This document shows, piece by piece, positions 33,775 through 47,039 of a DNA stretch of 64,000 nt; the stretch's first letter is position 1, and each line of letters opens with the position of its first letter. The position numbers and the translations under genes were made by a program. The DNA comes from Cinnamomum chago (Eukaryota > Streptophyta > Magnoliopsida > Laurales > Lauraceae): NCBI GenBank assembly GCA_038049695.1, contig CP142452.1:31670501-31734500 (forward strand), written 5' to 3'. Below the pieces are notes generated by a model that had not been told where the DNA came from, did not search any database, and worked only from the letters and a program-made list of their open reading frames with translations.

Positions 33775-36427
33775 TAAGTTAACGATCTAACTTAAACCTA
33801 CGTTTCATATGTACGGAAAATCCGGGATTCGGAACCTCCTTCCGTCAGTTCTTGCAAGTCATGAATGACTAGGTGTCCGTGCCCGTAAAGTTTCACGGGC
33901 GACGGAGCCAGTTAGCTCATTTTGGGCGCTTGGAGGCTTATTTTCTAGGTTTAAGCTAACGTTCTAACTTTTAAACCTACGTTTCAACTGTACGGACCAT
34001 CCGGAATTTACAATCTCGATCTGTCAGTTCCGACAAGTAATGAATGACTACGGACCCGTGCCCGTCAAATTTCACGGGCAACGGACCCCGTTTGCTCATT
34101 AAGGGGCCCCGGAGGCTCGTTTTCTAGATTTAAAGCTAACGTTCTAACTTAAACCTACGTTTCAACCGTACGGGAAATCCGGTAATCGAATTCTCGTTCT
34201 GTCAGTTCCTGCAAGTCGTGAATGACTAGGAGCCCGTGCCCGTCAAGTCTCCCAGGCAACAGAGCCCGTTTGCTTATTTTGGGCGCCCGGACTTTCGTTT
34301 TCTATGTTTTAAGCTAACGTTCTAACCTAAACTTACGTTTCGACTGTACGTCCAATCCGGGATTCGGGATCTCGTGCCGTCAATTCCTGTAAGTCATGAA
34401 TGACTAGGGGCCCGTGCCCGGCAAGTTTCTAGGGCAATTGAGCCCGCTTTCTCATTTTGGGCGCTTGGAGGCTCGTTTTCAAGGTTTTAAGCTAACGTTC
34501 TAACCTAAACCTAGCTTCCAACTGTGCGGGCAATCCGGGATTCGGAATCTCATTCCGTCAGTTCCTATGAGCCATGAATGACTAGGGTCCCGTGCCCGTC
34601 AAGTTTCACGGTCAACAGATCCCATTTGGTCATTTTGTGCTCCCGGAGGCTCGTTTTCTAGGTTTTAAGATAACGTTTTAACTTCAACCAACGTCCCAAC
34701 TGTACGGGCAATCCGAGATTCGGAATCTTGTTCCGTCAACTCCAGTAAGTCATTTATAACTAGGGGCCCGTGCCCGTCAAGTTTCGAGGGCAACGGAGCC
34801 CGTTTTCTCATTTTGGGCGCTCGTAGGCACGTTTTATAGGGTTTAAGCTAATGTTCTAACCTAAACCTACGTTTCAACTATACGGGCAATCCGGGATTTA
34901 GAATCTCGTTCTGTCAGTTCTTACAAGTCATGAATGAGTAGGGGCCCGTGGCTGTCAAGTATCACGGGCAACGGACCCCGTTTGCTGATTTTGTGCGCCC
35001 GGAGGTTCGTTTTCTAGGTTTTAAGCTAACGTTCTAACTTAAATCTACGTTCTAACTATACGGGCAATCCGGGACTCGTAATCTCGTTCCGTCAGTTCCT
35101 GTAAGTAATGAATCACTAGAGGCCCGTTTCGCCGAGTTTCAGGGGCAACGGAGCCCGTTTGCTCATTTTGGGCTCATGGAAGTTTGTTTTCTAGGTTTTA
35201 AGTTAACGATCTAACTTAAACCTACGTTTCATATGTACGGAAAATCCGGGATTCCGAACCTCGTTCCGTCAGTTCTTGCAAGTCATGAATGACTAGGTGT
35301 CCGTGCCCGTAAAGTTTCACGGGCGACGGAGCCAGTTAGCTCGTTTTTGGGGCTTGGAGGCTTATTTTCTAGGTTTAAGCTAACGTTCTAACTTTTAAAC
35401 CTACGTTTCAACTGTACGGACCATCCGGAATTTACAATCTCGATCTGTCAGTTCCGACAAGTAATGAATGACTACGGACCCGTGCCCGTCAAATTTCACG
35501 GGCAACGGACCCCGTTTGCTCATTAAGGGGCCCCGGAGGCTCGTTTTCTAGATTTAAAGCTAACGTTCTAACTTAAACCTACGTTTCAACCGTACGGGAA
35601 ATCCGGTAATCGAATTCTCGTTCTGTCAGTTCCTGCAAGTCGTGAATGACTAGGAGCCCGTGCCCGTCAAGTCTCCCAGGCAACGGACCCCGTTTGCTTA
35701 TTTTGGGCGCCCGGACTTTCGTTTTCTATGTTTTAAGCTAACGTTCTAACTTAAACTTACGTTTCGACTGTACGTGCAATCCGGGATTCGGAATCTCGTT
35801 GCGTCAATTCCTGTAAGTCATTAATGACTACGGGCCCGTGCCCGGCAAGTTTCTAGGGAAATGGAGCCCGCTTTCTCATTTTGGGCGCTCGGAGGAAAAA
35901 TTTTCTAGGTTTTAAGCTAACGTTCTAACCTAAACCTAGCATCCAACTGTGCGGGCAATCCGAGATTCGGAATCTCGTTCCGTCAGTTCCTGTGAGCCAT
36001 GAATCACTAGGGTCCCATTCCCGTCAAGTTTCGAGGGCAACGGAGCCCGTTTTCTCAGTTTTGGCGCTCGGAGGCTCGTTTTCTAGGTTTTAAGCTAATG
36101 TTCTAACCTAAACCTACGTTTCAACTGTACGGGCAATCCGGGATTTAGAATCTCGTTCTGTCAGTTCTTACAAGTCATGAATGAGTAGGGGCCCGTGGCC
36201 GTCAAGTATCACGGGCAACGGACCCCGTTTCCTGATTTTGTGCGCCCGGATGCTCGTTTTCTAGGTTTTAAGCTAACGTTCTAACTGTACGGGCAATCCG
36301 GGACTCGTAATCTCGTTCCGTCAGTTCCTGCAAGTCATGAATGACTAGATGCCCGTTTCGCCGAGTTTTAGGGGCAACGGAGCCCGTTTGCTCATTTTGG
36401 GCTCATGGAGGTTTGTTTTCTAGGTTT
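33775..36427 (+). repeat. HOR unit 9 (2653 bp)
   Basis: Right-cohort states (B6 T, B8 C, A1 C). Private G to C at 35688 in A3. Confidence 0.95.
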
Positions 36428-39080
36428 TAAGTTAACGATCTAACTTAAACCTACGTTTCATATGTACGGAAAATCCGGGATTCGGAACCTCCTTCCGTCA
36501 GTTCTTGCAAGTCATGAATGACTAGGTGTCCGTGCCCGTAAAGTTTCACGGGCGACGGAGCCAGTTAGCTCATTTTGGGCGCTTGGAGGCTTATTTTCTA
36601 GGTTTAAGCTAACGTTCTAACTTTTAAACCTACGTTTCAACTGTACGGACCATCCGGAATTTACAATCTCGATCTGTCAGTTCCGACAAGTAATGAATGA
36701 CTACGGACCCGTGCCCGTCAAATTTCACGGGCAACGGACCCCGTTTGCTCATTAAGGGGCCCCGGAGGCTCGTTTTCTAGATTTAAAGCTAACGTTCTAA
36801 CTTAAACCTACGTTTCAACCGTACGGGAAATCCGGTAATCGAATTCTCGTTCTGTCAGTTCCTGCAAGTCGTGAATGACTAGGAGCCCGTGCCCGTCAAG
36901 TCTCCCAGGCAACAGAGCCCGTTTGCTTATTTTGGGCGCCCGGACTTTCGTTTTCTATGTTTTAAGCTAACGTTCTAACCTAAACTTACGTTTCGACTGT
37001 ACGTCCAATCCGGGATTCGGGATCTCGTGCCGTCAATTCCTGTAAGTCATGAATGACTAGGGGCCCGTGCCCGGCAAGTTTCTAGGGCAATTGAGCCCGC
37101 TTTCTCATTTTGGGCGCTTGGAGGCTCGTTTTCAAGGTTTTAAGCTAACGTTCTAACCTAAACCTAGCTTCCAACTGTGCGGGCAATCCGGGATTCGGAA
37201 TCTCATTCCGTCAGTTCCTATGAGCCATGAATGACTAGGGTCCCGTGCCCGTCAAGTTTCACGGTCAACAGATCCCATTTGGTCATTTTGTGCTCCCGGA
37301 GGCTCGTTTTCTAGGTTTTAAGATAACGTTTTAACTTCAACCAACGTCCCAACTGTACGGGCAATCCGAGATTCGGAATCTTGTTCCGTCAACTCCAGTA
37401 AGTCATTTATAACTAGGGGCCCGTGCCCGTCAAGTTTCGAGGGCAACGGAGCCCGTTTTCTCATTTTGGGCGCTCGTAGGCACGTTTTATAGGGTTTAAG
37501 CTAATGTTCTAACCTAAACCTACGTTTCAACTATACGGGCAATCCGGGATTTAGAATCTCGTTCTGTCAGTTCTTACAAGTCATGAATGAGTAGGGGCCC
37601 GTGGCTGTCAAGTATCACGGGCAACGGACCCCGTTTGCTGATTTTGTGCGCCCGGAGGTTCGTTTTCTAGGTTTTAAGCTAACGTTCTAACTTAAATCTA
37701 CGTTCTAACTATACGGGCAATCCGGGACTCGTAATCTCGTTCCGTCAGTTCCTGTAAGTAATGAATCACTAGAGGCCCGTTTCGCCGAGTTTCAGGGGCA
37801 ACGGAGCCCGTTTGCTCATTTTGGGCTCATGGAAGTTTGTTTTCTAGGTTTTAAGTTAACGATCTAACTTAAACCTACGTTTCATATGTACGGAAAATCC
37901 GGGATTCCGAACCTCGTTCCGTCAGTTCTTGCAAGTCATGAATGACTAGGTGTCCGTGCCCGTAAAGTTTCACGGGCGACGGAGCCAGTTAGCTCGTTTT
38001 TGGGGCTTGGAGGCTTATTTTCTAGGTTTAAGCTAACGTTCTAACTTTTAAACCTACGTTTCAACTGTACGGACCATCCGGAATTTACAATCTCGATCTG
38101 TCAGTTCCGACAAGTAATGAATGACTACGGACCCGTGCCCGTCAAATTTCACGGGCAACGGACCCCGTTTGCTCATTAAGGGGCCCCGGAGGCTCGTTTT
38201 CTAGATTTAAAGCTAACGTTCTAACTTAAACCTACGTTTCAACCGTACGGGAAATCCGGTAATCGAATTCTCGTTCTGTCAGTTCCTGCAAGTCGTGAAT
38301 GACTAGGAGCCCGTGCCCGTCAAGTCTCCCAGGCAACGGAGCCCGTTTGCTTATTTTGGGCGCCCGGACTTTCGTTTTCTATGTTTTAAGCTAACGTTCT
38401 AACTTAAACTTACGTTTCGACTGTACGTGCAATCCGGGATTCGGAATCTCGTTGCGTCAATTCCTGTAAGTCATTAATGACTACGGGCCCGTGCCCGGCA
38501 AGTTTCTAGGGAAATGGAGCCCGCTTTCTCATTTTGGGCGCTCGGAGGAAAAATTTTCTAGGTTTTAAGCTAACGTTCTAACCTAAACCTAGCATCCAAC
38601 TGTGCGGGCAATCCGAGATTCGGAATCTCGTTCCGTCAGTTCCTGTGAGCCATGAATCACTAGGGTCCCATTCCCGTCAAGTTTCGAGGGCAACGGAGCC
38701 CGTTTTCTCAGTTTTGGCGCTCGGAGGCTCGTTTTCTAGGTTTTAAGCTAATGTTCTAACCTAAACCTACGTTTCAACTGTACGGGCAATCCGGGATTTA
38801 GAATCTCGTTCTGTCAGTTCTTACAAGTCATGAATGAGTAGGGGCCCGTGGCCGTCAAGTATCACGGGCAACGGACCCCGTTTCCTGATTTTGTGCGCCC
38901 GGATGCTCGTTTTCTAGGTTTTAAGCTAACGTTCTAACTGTACGGGCAATCCGGGACTCGTAATCTCGTTCCGTCAGTTCCTGCAAGTCATGAATGACTA
39001 GATGCCCGTTTCGCCGAGTTTTAGGGGCAACGGAGCCCGTTTGCTCATTTTGGGCTCATGGAGGTTTGTTTTCTAGGTTT
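36428..39080 (+). repeat. HOR unit 10 (2653 bp)
   Basis: Right-cohort states. No private change noticed. Confidence 0.95.
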
Positions 39081-41733
39081 TAAGTTAACGATCTAACTTA
39101 AACCTACGTTTCATATGTACGGAAAATCCGGGATTCGGAACCTCCTTCCGTCAGTTCTTGCAAGTCATGAATGACTAGGTGTCCGTGCCCGTAAAGTTTC
39201 ACGGGCGACGGAGCCAGTTAGCTCATTTTGGGCGCTTGGAGGCTTATTTTCTAGGTTTAAGCTAACGTTCTAACTTTTAAACCTACGTTTCAACTGTACG
39301 GACCATCCGGAATTTACAATCTCGATCTGTCAGTTCCGACAAGTAATGAATGACTACGGACCCGTGCCCGTCAAATTTCACGGGCAACGGACCCCGTTTG
39401 CTCATTAAGGGGCCCCGGAGGCTCGTTTTCTAGATTTAAAGCTAACGTTCTAACTTAAACCTACGTTTCAACCGTACGGGAAATCCGGTAATCGAATTCT
39501 CGTTCTGTCAGTTCCTGCAAGTCGTGAATGACTAGGAGCCCGTGCCCGTCAAGTCTCCCAGGCAACAGAGCCCGTTTGCTTATTTTGGGCGCCCGGACTT
39601 TCGTTTTCTATGTTTTAAGCTAACGTTCTAACCTAAACTTACGTTTCGACTGTACGTCCAATCCGGGATTCGGGATCTCGTGCCGTCAATTCCTGTAAGT
39701 CATGAATGACTAGGGGCCCGTGCCCGGCAAGTTTCTAGGGCAATTGAGCCCGCTTTCTCATTTTGGGCGCTTGGAGGCTCGTTTTCAAGGTTTTAAGCTA
39801 ACGTTCTAACCTAAACCTAGCTTCCAACTGTGCGGGCAATCCGGGATTCGGAATCTCATTCCGTCAGTTCCTATGAGCCATGAATGACTAGGGTCCCGTG
39901 CCCGTCAAGTTTCACGGTCAACAGATCCCATTTGGTCATTTTGTGCTCCCGGAGGCTCGTTTTCTAGGTTTTAAGATAACGTTTTAACTTCAACCAACGT
40001 CCCAACTGTACGGGCAATCCGAGATTCGGAATCTTGTTCCGTCAACTCCAGTAAGTCATTTATAACTAGGGGCCCGTGCCCGTCAAGTTTCGAGGGCAAC
40101 GGAGCCCGTTTTCTCATTTTGGGCGCTCGTAGGCACGTTTTATAGGGTTTAAGCTAATGTTCTAACCTAAACCTACGTTTCAACTATACGGGCAATCCGG
40201 GATTTAGAATCTCGTTCTGTCAGTTCTTACAAGTCATGAATGAGTAGGGGCCCGTGGCTGTCAAGTATCACGGGCAACGGACCCCGTTTGCTGATTTTGT
40301 GCGCCCGGAGGTTCGTTTTCTAGGTTTTAAGCTAACGTTCTAACTTAAATCTACGTTCTAACTATACGGGCAATCCGGGACTCGTAATCTCGTTCCGTCA
40401 GTTCCTGTAAGTAATGAATCACTAGTGGCCCGTTTCGCCGAGTTTCAGGGGCAACGGAGCCCGTTTGCTCATTTTGGGCTCATGGAAGTTTGTTTTCTAG
40501 GTTTTAAGTTAACGATCTAACTTAAACCTACGTTTCATATGTACGGAAAATCCGGGATTCCGAACCTCGTTCCGTCAGTTCTTGCAAGTCATGAATGACT
40601 AGGTGTCCGTGCCCGTAAAGTTTCACGGGCGACGGAGCCAGTTAGCTCGTTTTTGGGGCTTGGAGGCTTATTTTCTAGGTTTAAGCTAACGTTCTAACTT
40701 TTAAACCTACGTTTCAACTGTACGGACCATCCGGAATTTACAATCTCGATCTGTCAGTTCCGACAAGTAATGAATGACTACGGACCCGTGCCCGTCAAAT
40801 TTCACGGGCAACGGACCCCGTTTGCTCATTAAGGGGCCCCGGAGGCTCGTTTTCTAGATTTAAAGCTAACGTTCTAACTTAAACCTACGTTTCAACCGTA
40901 CGGGAAATCCGGTAATCGAATTCTCGTTCTGTCAGTTCCTGCAAGTCGTGAATGACTAGGAGCCCGTGCCCGTCAAGTCTCCCAGGCAACGGAGCCCGTT
41001 TGCTTATTTTGGGCGCCCGGACTTTCGTTTTCTATGTTTTAAGCTAACGTTCTAACTTAAACTTACGTTTCGACTGTACGTGCAATCCGGGATTCGGAAT
41101 CTCGTTGCGTCAATTCCTGTAAGTCATTAATGACTACGGGCCCGTGCCCGGCAAGTTTCTAGGGAAATGGAGCCCGCTTTCTCATTTTGGGCGCTCGGAG
41201 GAAAAATTTTCTAGGTTTTAAGCTAACGTTCTAACCTAAACCTAGCATCCAACTGTGCGGGCAATCCGAGATTCGGAATCTCGTTCCGTCAGTTCCTGTG
41301 AGCCATGAATCACTAGGGTCCCATTCCCGTCAAGTTTCGAGGGCAACGGAGCCCGTTTTCTCAGTTTTGGCGCTCGGAGGCTCGTTTTCTAGGTTTTAAG
41401 CTAATGTTCTAACCTAAACCTACGTTTCAACTGTACGGGCAATCCGGGATTTAGAATCTCGTTCTGTCAGTTCTTACAAGTCATGAATGAGTAGGGGCCC
41501 GTGGCCGTCAAGTATCACGGGCAACGGACCCCGTTTCCTGATTTTGTGCGCCCGGATGCTCGTTTTCTAGGTTTTAAGCTAACGTTCTAACTGTACGGGC
41601 AATCCGGGACTCGTAATCTCGTTCCGTCAGTTCCTGCAAGTCATGAATGACTAGATGCCCGTTTCGCCGAGTTTTAGGGGCAACGGAGCCCGTTTGCTCA
41701 TTTTGGGCTCATGGAGGTTTGTTTTCTAGGTTT
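39081..41733 (+). repeat. HOR unit 11 (2653 bp)
   Basis: Right-cohort states. Private A to T at 40426 in B8 (CACTAGTGG). Confidence 0.95.
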
Positions 41734-44386
41734 TAAGTTAACGATCTAACTTAAACCTACGTTTCATATGTACGGAAAATCCGGGATTCGGAACCTCCTT
41801 CCGTCAGTTCTTGCAAGTCATGAATGACTAGGTGTCCGTGCCCGTAAAGTTTCACGGGCGACGGAGCCAGTTAGCTCATTTTGGGCGCTTGGAGGCTTAT
41901 TTTCTAGGTTTAAGCTAACGTTCTAACTTTTAAACCTACGTTTCAACTGTACGGACCATTCGGAATTTACAATCTCGATCTGTCAGTTCCGACAAGTAAT
42001 GAATGACTACGGACCCGTGCCCGTCAAATTTCACGGGCAACGGACCCCGTTTGCTCATTAAGGGGCCCCGGAGGCTCGTTTTCTAGATTTAAAGCTAACG
42101 TTCTAACTTAAACCTACGTTTCAACCGTACGGGAAATCCGGTAATCGAATTCTCGTTCTGTCAGTTCCTGCAAGTCGTGAATGACTAGGAGCCCGTGCCC
42201 GTCAAGTCTCCCAGGCAACAGAGCCCGTTTGCTTATTTTGGGCGCCCGGACTTTCGTTTTCTATGTTTTAAGCTAACGTTCTAACCTAAACTTACGTTTC
42301 GACTGTACGTCCAATCCGGGATTCGGGATCTCGTGCCGTCAATTCCTGTAAGTCATGAATGACTAGGGACCCGTGCCCGGCAAGTTTCTAGGGCAATTGA
42401 GCCCGCTTTCTCATTTTGGGCGCTTGGAGGCTCGTTTTCAAGGTTTTAAGCTAACGTTCTAACCTAAACCTAGCTTCCAACTGTGCGGGCAATCCGGGAT
42501 TCGGAATCTCATTCCGTCAGTTCCTATGAGCCATGAATGACTAGGGTCCCGTGCCCGTCAAGTTTCACGGTCAACAGATCCCATTTGGTCATTTTGTGCT
42601 CCCGGAGGCTCGTTTTCTAGGTTTTAAGATAACGTTTTAACTTCAACCAACGTCCCAACTGTACGGGCAATCCGAGATTCGGAATCTTGTTCCGTCAACT
42701 CCAGTAAGTCATTTATAACTAGGGGCCCGTGCCCGTCAAGTTTCGAGGGCAACGGAGCCCGTTTTCTCATTTTGGGCGCTCGTAGGCACGTTTTATAGGG
42801 TTTAAGCTAATGTTCTAACCTAAACCTACGTTTCAACTATACGGGCAATCCGGGATTTAGAATCTCGTTCTGTCAGTTCTTACAAGTCATGAATGAGTAG
42901 GGGCCCGTGGCTGTCAAGTATCACGGGCAACGGACCCCGTTTGCTGATTTTGTGCGCCCGGAGGTTCGTTTTCTAGGTTTTAAGCTAACGTTCTAACTTA
43001 AATCTACGTTCTAACTATACGGGCAATCCGGGACTCGTAATCTCGTTCCGTCAGTTCCTGTAAGTAATGAATCACTAGAGGCCCGTTTCGCCGAGTTTCA
43101 GGGGCAACGGAGCCCGTTTGCTCATTTTGGGCTCATGGAAGTTTGTTTTCTAGGTTTTAAGTTAACGATCTAACTTAAACCTACGTTTCATATGTACGGA
43201 AAATCCGGGATTCCGAACCTCGTTCCGTCAGTTCTTGCAAGTCATGAATGACTAGGTGTCCGTGCCCGTAAAGTTTCACGGGCGACGGAGCCAGTTAGCT
43301 CGTTTTTGGGGCTTGGAGGCTTATTTTCTAGGTTTAAGCTAACGTTCTAACTTTTAAACCTACGTTTCAACTGTACGGACCATCCGGAATTTACAATCTC
43401 GATCTGTCAGTTCCGACAAGTAATGAATGACTACGGACCCGTGCCCGTCAAATTTCACGGGCAACGGACCCCGTTTGCTCATTAAGGGGCCCCGGAGGCT
43501 CGTTTTCTAGATTTAAAGCTAACGTTCTAACTTAAACCTACGTTTCAACCGTACGGGAAATCCGGTAATCGAATTCTCGTTCTGTCAGTTCCTGCAAGTC
43601 GTGAATGACTAGGAGCCCGTGCCCGTCAAGTCTCCCAGGCAACGGAGCCCGTTTGCTTATTTTGGGCGCCCGGACTTTCGTTTTCTATGTTTTAAGCTAA
43701 CGTTCTAACTTAAACTTACGTTTCGACTGTACGTGCAATCCGGGATTCGGAATCTCGTTGCGTCAATTCCTGTAAGTCATTAATGACTACGGGCCCGTGC
43801 CCGGCAAGTTTCTAGGGAAATGGAGCCCGCTTTCTCATTTTGGGCGCTCGGAGGAAAAATTTTCTAGGTTTTAAGCTAACGTTCTAACCTAAACCTAGCA
43901 TCCAACTGTGCGGGCAATCCGAGATTCGGAATCTCGTTCCGTCAGTTCCTGTGAGCCATGAATCACTAGGGTCCCATTCCCGTCAAGTTTCGAGGGCAAC
44001 GGAGCCCGTTTTCTCAGTTTTGGCGCTCGGAGGCTCGTTTTCTAGGTTTTAAGCTAATGTTCTAACCTAAACCTACGTTTCAACTGTACGGGCAATCCGG
44101 GATTTAGAATCTCGTTCTGTCAGTTCTTACAAGTCATGAATGAGTAGGGGCCCGTGGCCGTCAAGTATCACGGGCAACGGACCCCGTTTCCTGATTTTGT
44201 GCGCCCGGATGCTCGTTTTCTAGGTTTTAAGCTAACGTTCTAACTGTACGGGCAATCCGGGACTCGTAATCTCGTTCCGTCAGTTCCTGCAAGTCATGAA
44301 TGACTAGATGCCCGTTTCGCCGAGTTTTAGGGGCAACGGAGCCCGTTTGCTCATTTTGGGCTCATGGAGGTTTGTTTTCTAGGTTT
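41734..44386 (+). repeat. HOR unit 12 (2653 bp)
   Basis: T at 41960 (GGACCATTCGG), shared only with unit 14. Private A at 42369. Confidence 0.95.
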
Positions 44387-47039
44387 TAAGTTAACGATCT
44401 AACTTAAACCTACGTTTCATATGTACGGAAAATCCGGGATTCGGAACCTCCTTCCGTCAGTTCTTGCAAGTCATGAATGACTAGGTGTCCGTGCCCGTAA
44501 AGTTTCACGGGCGACGGAGCCAGTTAGCTCATTTTGGGCGCTTGGAGGCTTATTTTCTAGGTTTAAGCTAACGTTCTAACTTTTAAACCTACGTTTCAAC
44601 TGTACGGACCATCCGGAATTTACAATCTCGATCTGTCAGTTCCGACAAGTAATGAATGACTACGGACCCGTGCCCGTCAAATTTCACGGGCAACGGACCC
44701 CGTTTGCTCATTAAGGGGCCCCGGAGGCTCGTTTTCTAGATTTAAAGCTAACGTTCTAACTTAAACCTACGTTTCAACCGTACGGGAAATCCGGTAATCG
44801 AATTCTCGTTCTGTCAGTTCCTGCAAGTCGTGAATGACTAGGAGCCCGTGCCCGTCAAGTCTCCCAGGCAACAGAGCCCGTTTGCTTATTTTGGGCGCCC
44901 GGACTTTCGTTTTCTATGTTTTAAGCTAACGTTCTAACCTAAACTTACGTTTCGACTGTACGTCCAATCCGGGATTCGGGATCTCGTGCCGTCAATTCCT
45001 GTAAGTCATGAATGACTAGGGGCCCGTGCCCGGCAAGTTTCTAGGGCAATTGAGCCCGCTTTCTCATTTTGGGCGCTTGGAGGCTCGTTTTCAAGGTTTT
45101 AAGCTAACGTTCTAACCTAAACCTAGCTTCCAACTGTGCGGGCAATCCGGGATTCGGAATCTCATTCCGTCAGTTCCTATGAGCCATGAATGACTAGGGT
45201 CCCGTGCCCGTCAAGTTTCACGGTCAACAGATCCCATTTGGTCATTTTGTGCTCCCGGAGGCTCGTTTTCTAGGTTTTAAGATAACGTTTTAACTTCAAC
45301 CAACGTCCCAACTGTACGGGCAATCCGAGATTCGGAATCTTGTTCCGTCAACTCCAGTAAGTCATTTATAACTAGGGGCCCGTGCCCGTCAAGTTTCGAG
45401 GGCAACGGAGCCCGTTTTCTCATTTTGGGCGCTCGTAGGCACGTTTTATAGGGTTTAAGCTAATGTTCTAACCTAAACCTACGTTTCAACTATACGGGCA
45501 ATCCGGGATTTAGAATCTCGTTCTGTCAGTTCTTACAAGTCATGAATGAGTAGGGGCCCGTGGCTGTCAAGTATCACGGGCAACGGACCCCGTTTGCTGA
45601 TTTTGTGCGCCCGGAGGTTCGTTTTCTAGGTTTTAAGCTAACGTTCTAACTTAAATCTACGTTCTAACTATACGGGCAATCCGGGACTCGTAATCTCGTT
45701 CCGTCAGTTCCTGTAAGTAATGAATCACTAGAGGCCCGTTTCGCCGAGTTTCAGGGGCAACGGAGCCCGTTTGCTCATTTTGGGCTCATGGAAGTTTGTT
45801 TTCTAGGTTTTAAGTTAACGATCTAACTTAAACCTACGTTTCATATGTACGGAAAATCCGGGATTCCGAACCTCGTTCCGTCAGTTCTTGCAAGTCATGA
45901 ATGACTAGGTGTCCGTGCCCGTAAAGTTTCACGGGCGACGGAGCCAGTTAGCTCGTTTTTGGGGCTTGGAGGCTTATTTTCTAGGTTTAAGCTAACGTTC
46001 TAACTTTTAAACCTACGTTTCAACTGTACGGACCATCCGGAATTTACAATCTCGATCTGTCAGTTCCGACAAGTAATGAATGACTACGGACCCGTGCCCG
46101 TCAAATTTCACGGGCAACGGACCCCGTTTGCTCATTAAGGGGCCCCGGAGGCTCGTTTTCTAGATTTAAAGCTAACGTTCTAACTTAAACCTACGTTTCA
46201 ACCGTACGGGAAATCCGGTAATCGAATTCTCGTTCTGTCAGTTCCTGCAAGTCGTGAATGACTAGGAGCCCGTGCCCGTCAAGTCTCCCAGGCAACGGAG
46301 CCCGTTTGCTTATTTTGGGCGCCCGGACTTTCGTTTTCTATGTTTTAAGCTAACGTTCTAACTTAAACTTACGTTTCGACTGTACGTGCAATCCGGGATT
46401 CGGAATCTCGTTGCGTCAATTCCTGTAAGTCATTAATGACTACGGGCCCGTGCCCGGCAAGTTTCTAGGGAAATGGAGCCCGCTTTCTCATTTTGGGCGC
46501 TCGGAGGAAAAATTTTCTAGGTTTTAAGCTAACGTTCTAACCTAAACCTAGCATCCAACTGTGCGGGCAATCCGAGATTCGGAATCTCGTTCCGTCAGTT
46601 CCTGTGAGCCATGAATCACTAGGGTCCCATTCCCGTCAAGTTTCGAGGGCAACGGAGCCCGTTTTCTCAGTTTTGGCGCTCGGAGGCTCGTTTTCTAGGT
46701 TTTAAGCTAATGTTCTAACCTAAACCTACGTTTCAACTGTACGGGCAATCCGGGATTTAGAATCTCGTTCTGTCAGTTCTTACAAGTCATGAATGAGTAG
46801 GGGCCCGTGGCTGTCAAGTATCACGGGCAACGGACCCCGTTTCCTGATTTTGTGCGCCCGGATGCTCGTTTTCTAGGTTTTAAGCTAACGTTCTAACTGT
46901 ACGGGCAATCCGGGACTCGTAATCTCGTTCCGTCAGTTCCTGCAAGTCATGAATGACTAGATGCCCGTTTCGCCGAGTTTTAGGGGCAACGGAGCCCGTT
47001 TGCTCATTTTGGGCTCATGGAGGTTTGTTTTCTAGGTTT
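44387..47039 (+). repeat. HOR unit 13 (2653 bp)
   Basis: A6 carries the B7 state GTGGCTGTC (T at 46812), as in unit 7. Lacks the CCATTCGG change of its two neighbours. Confidence 0.95.
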
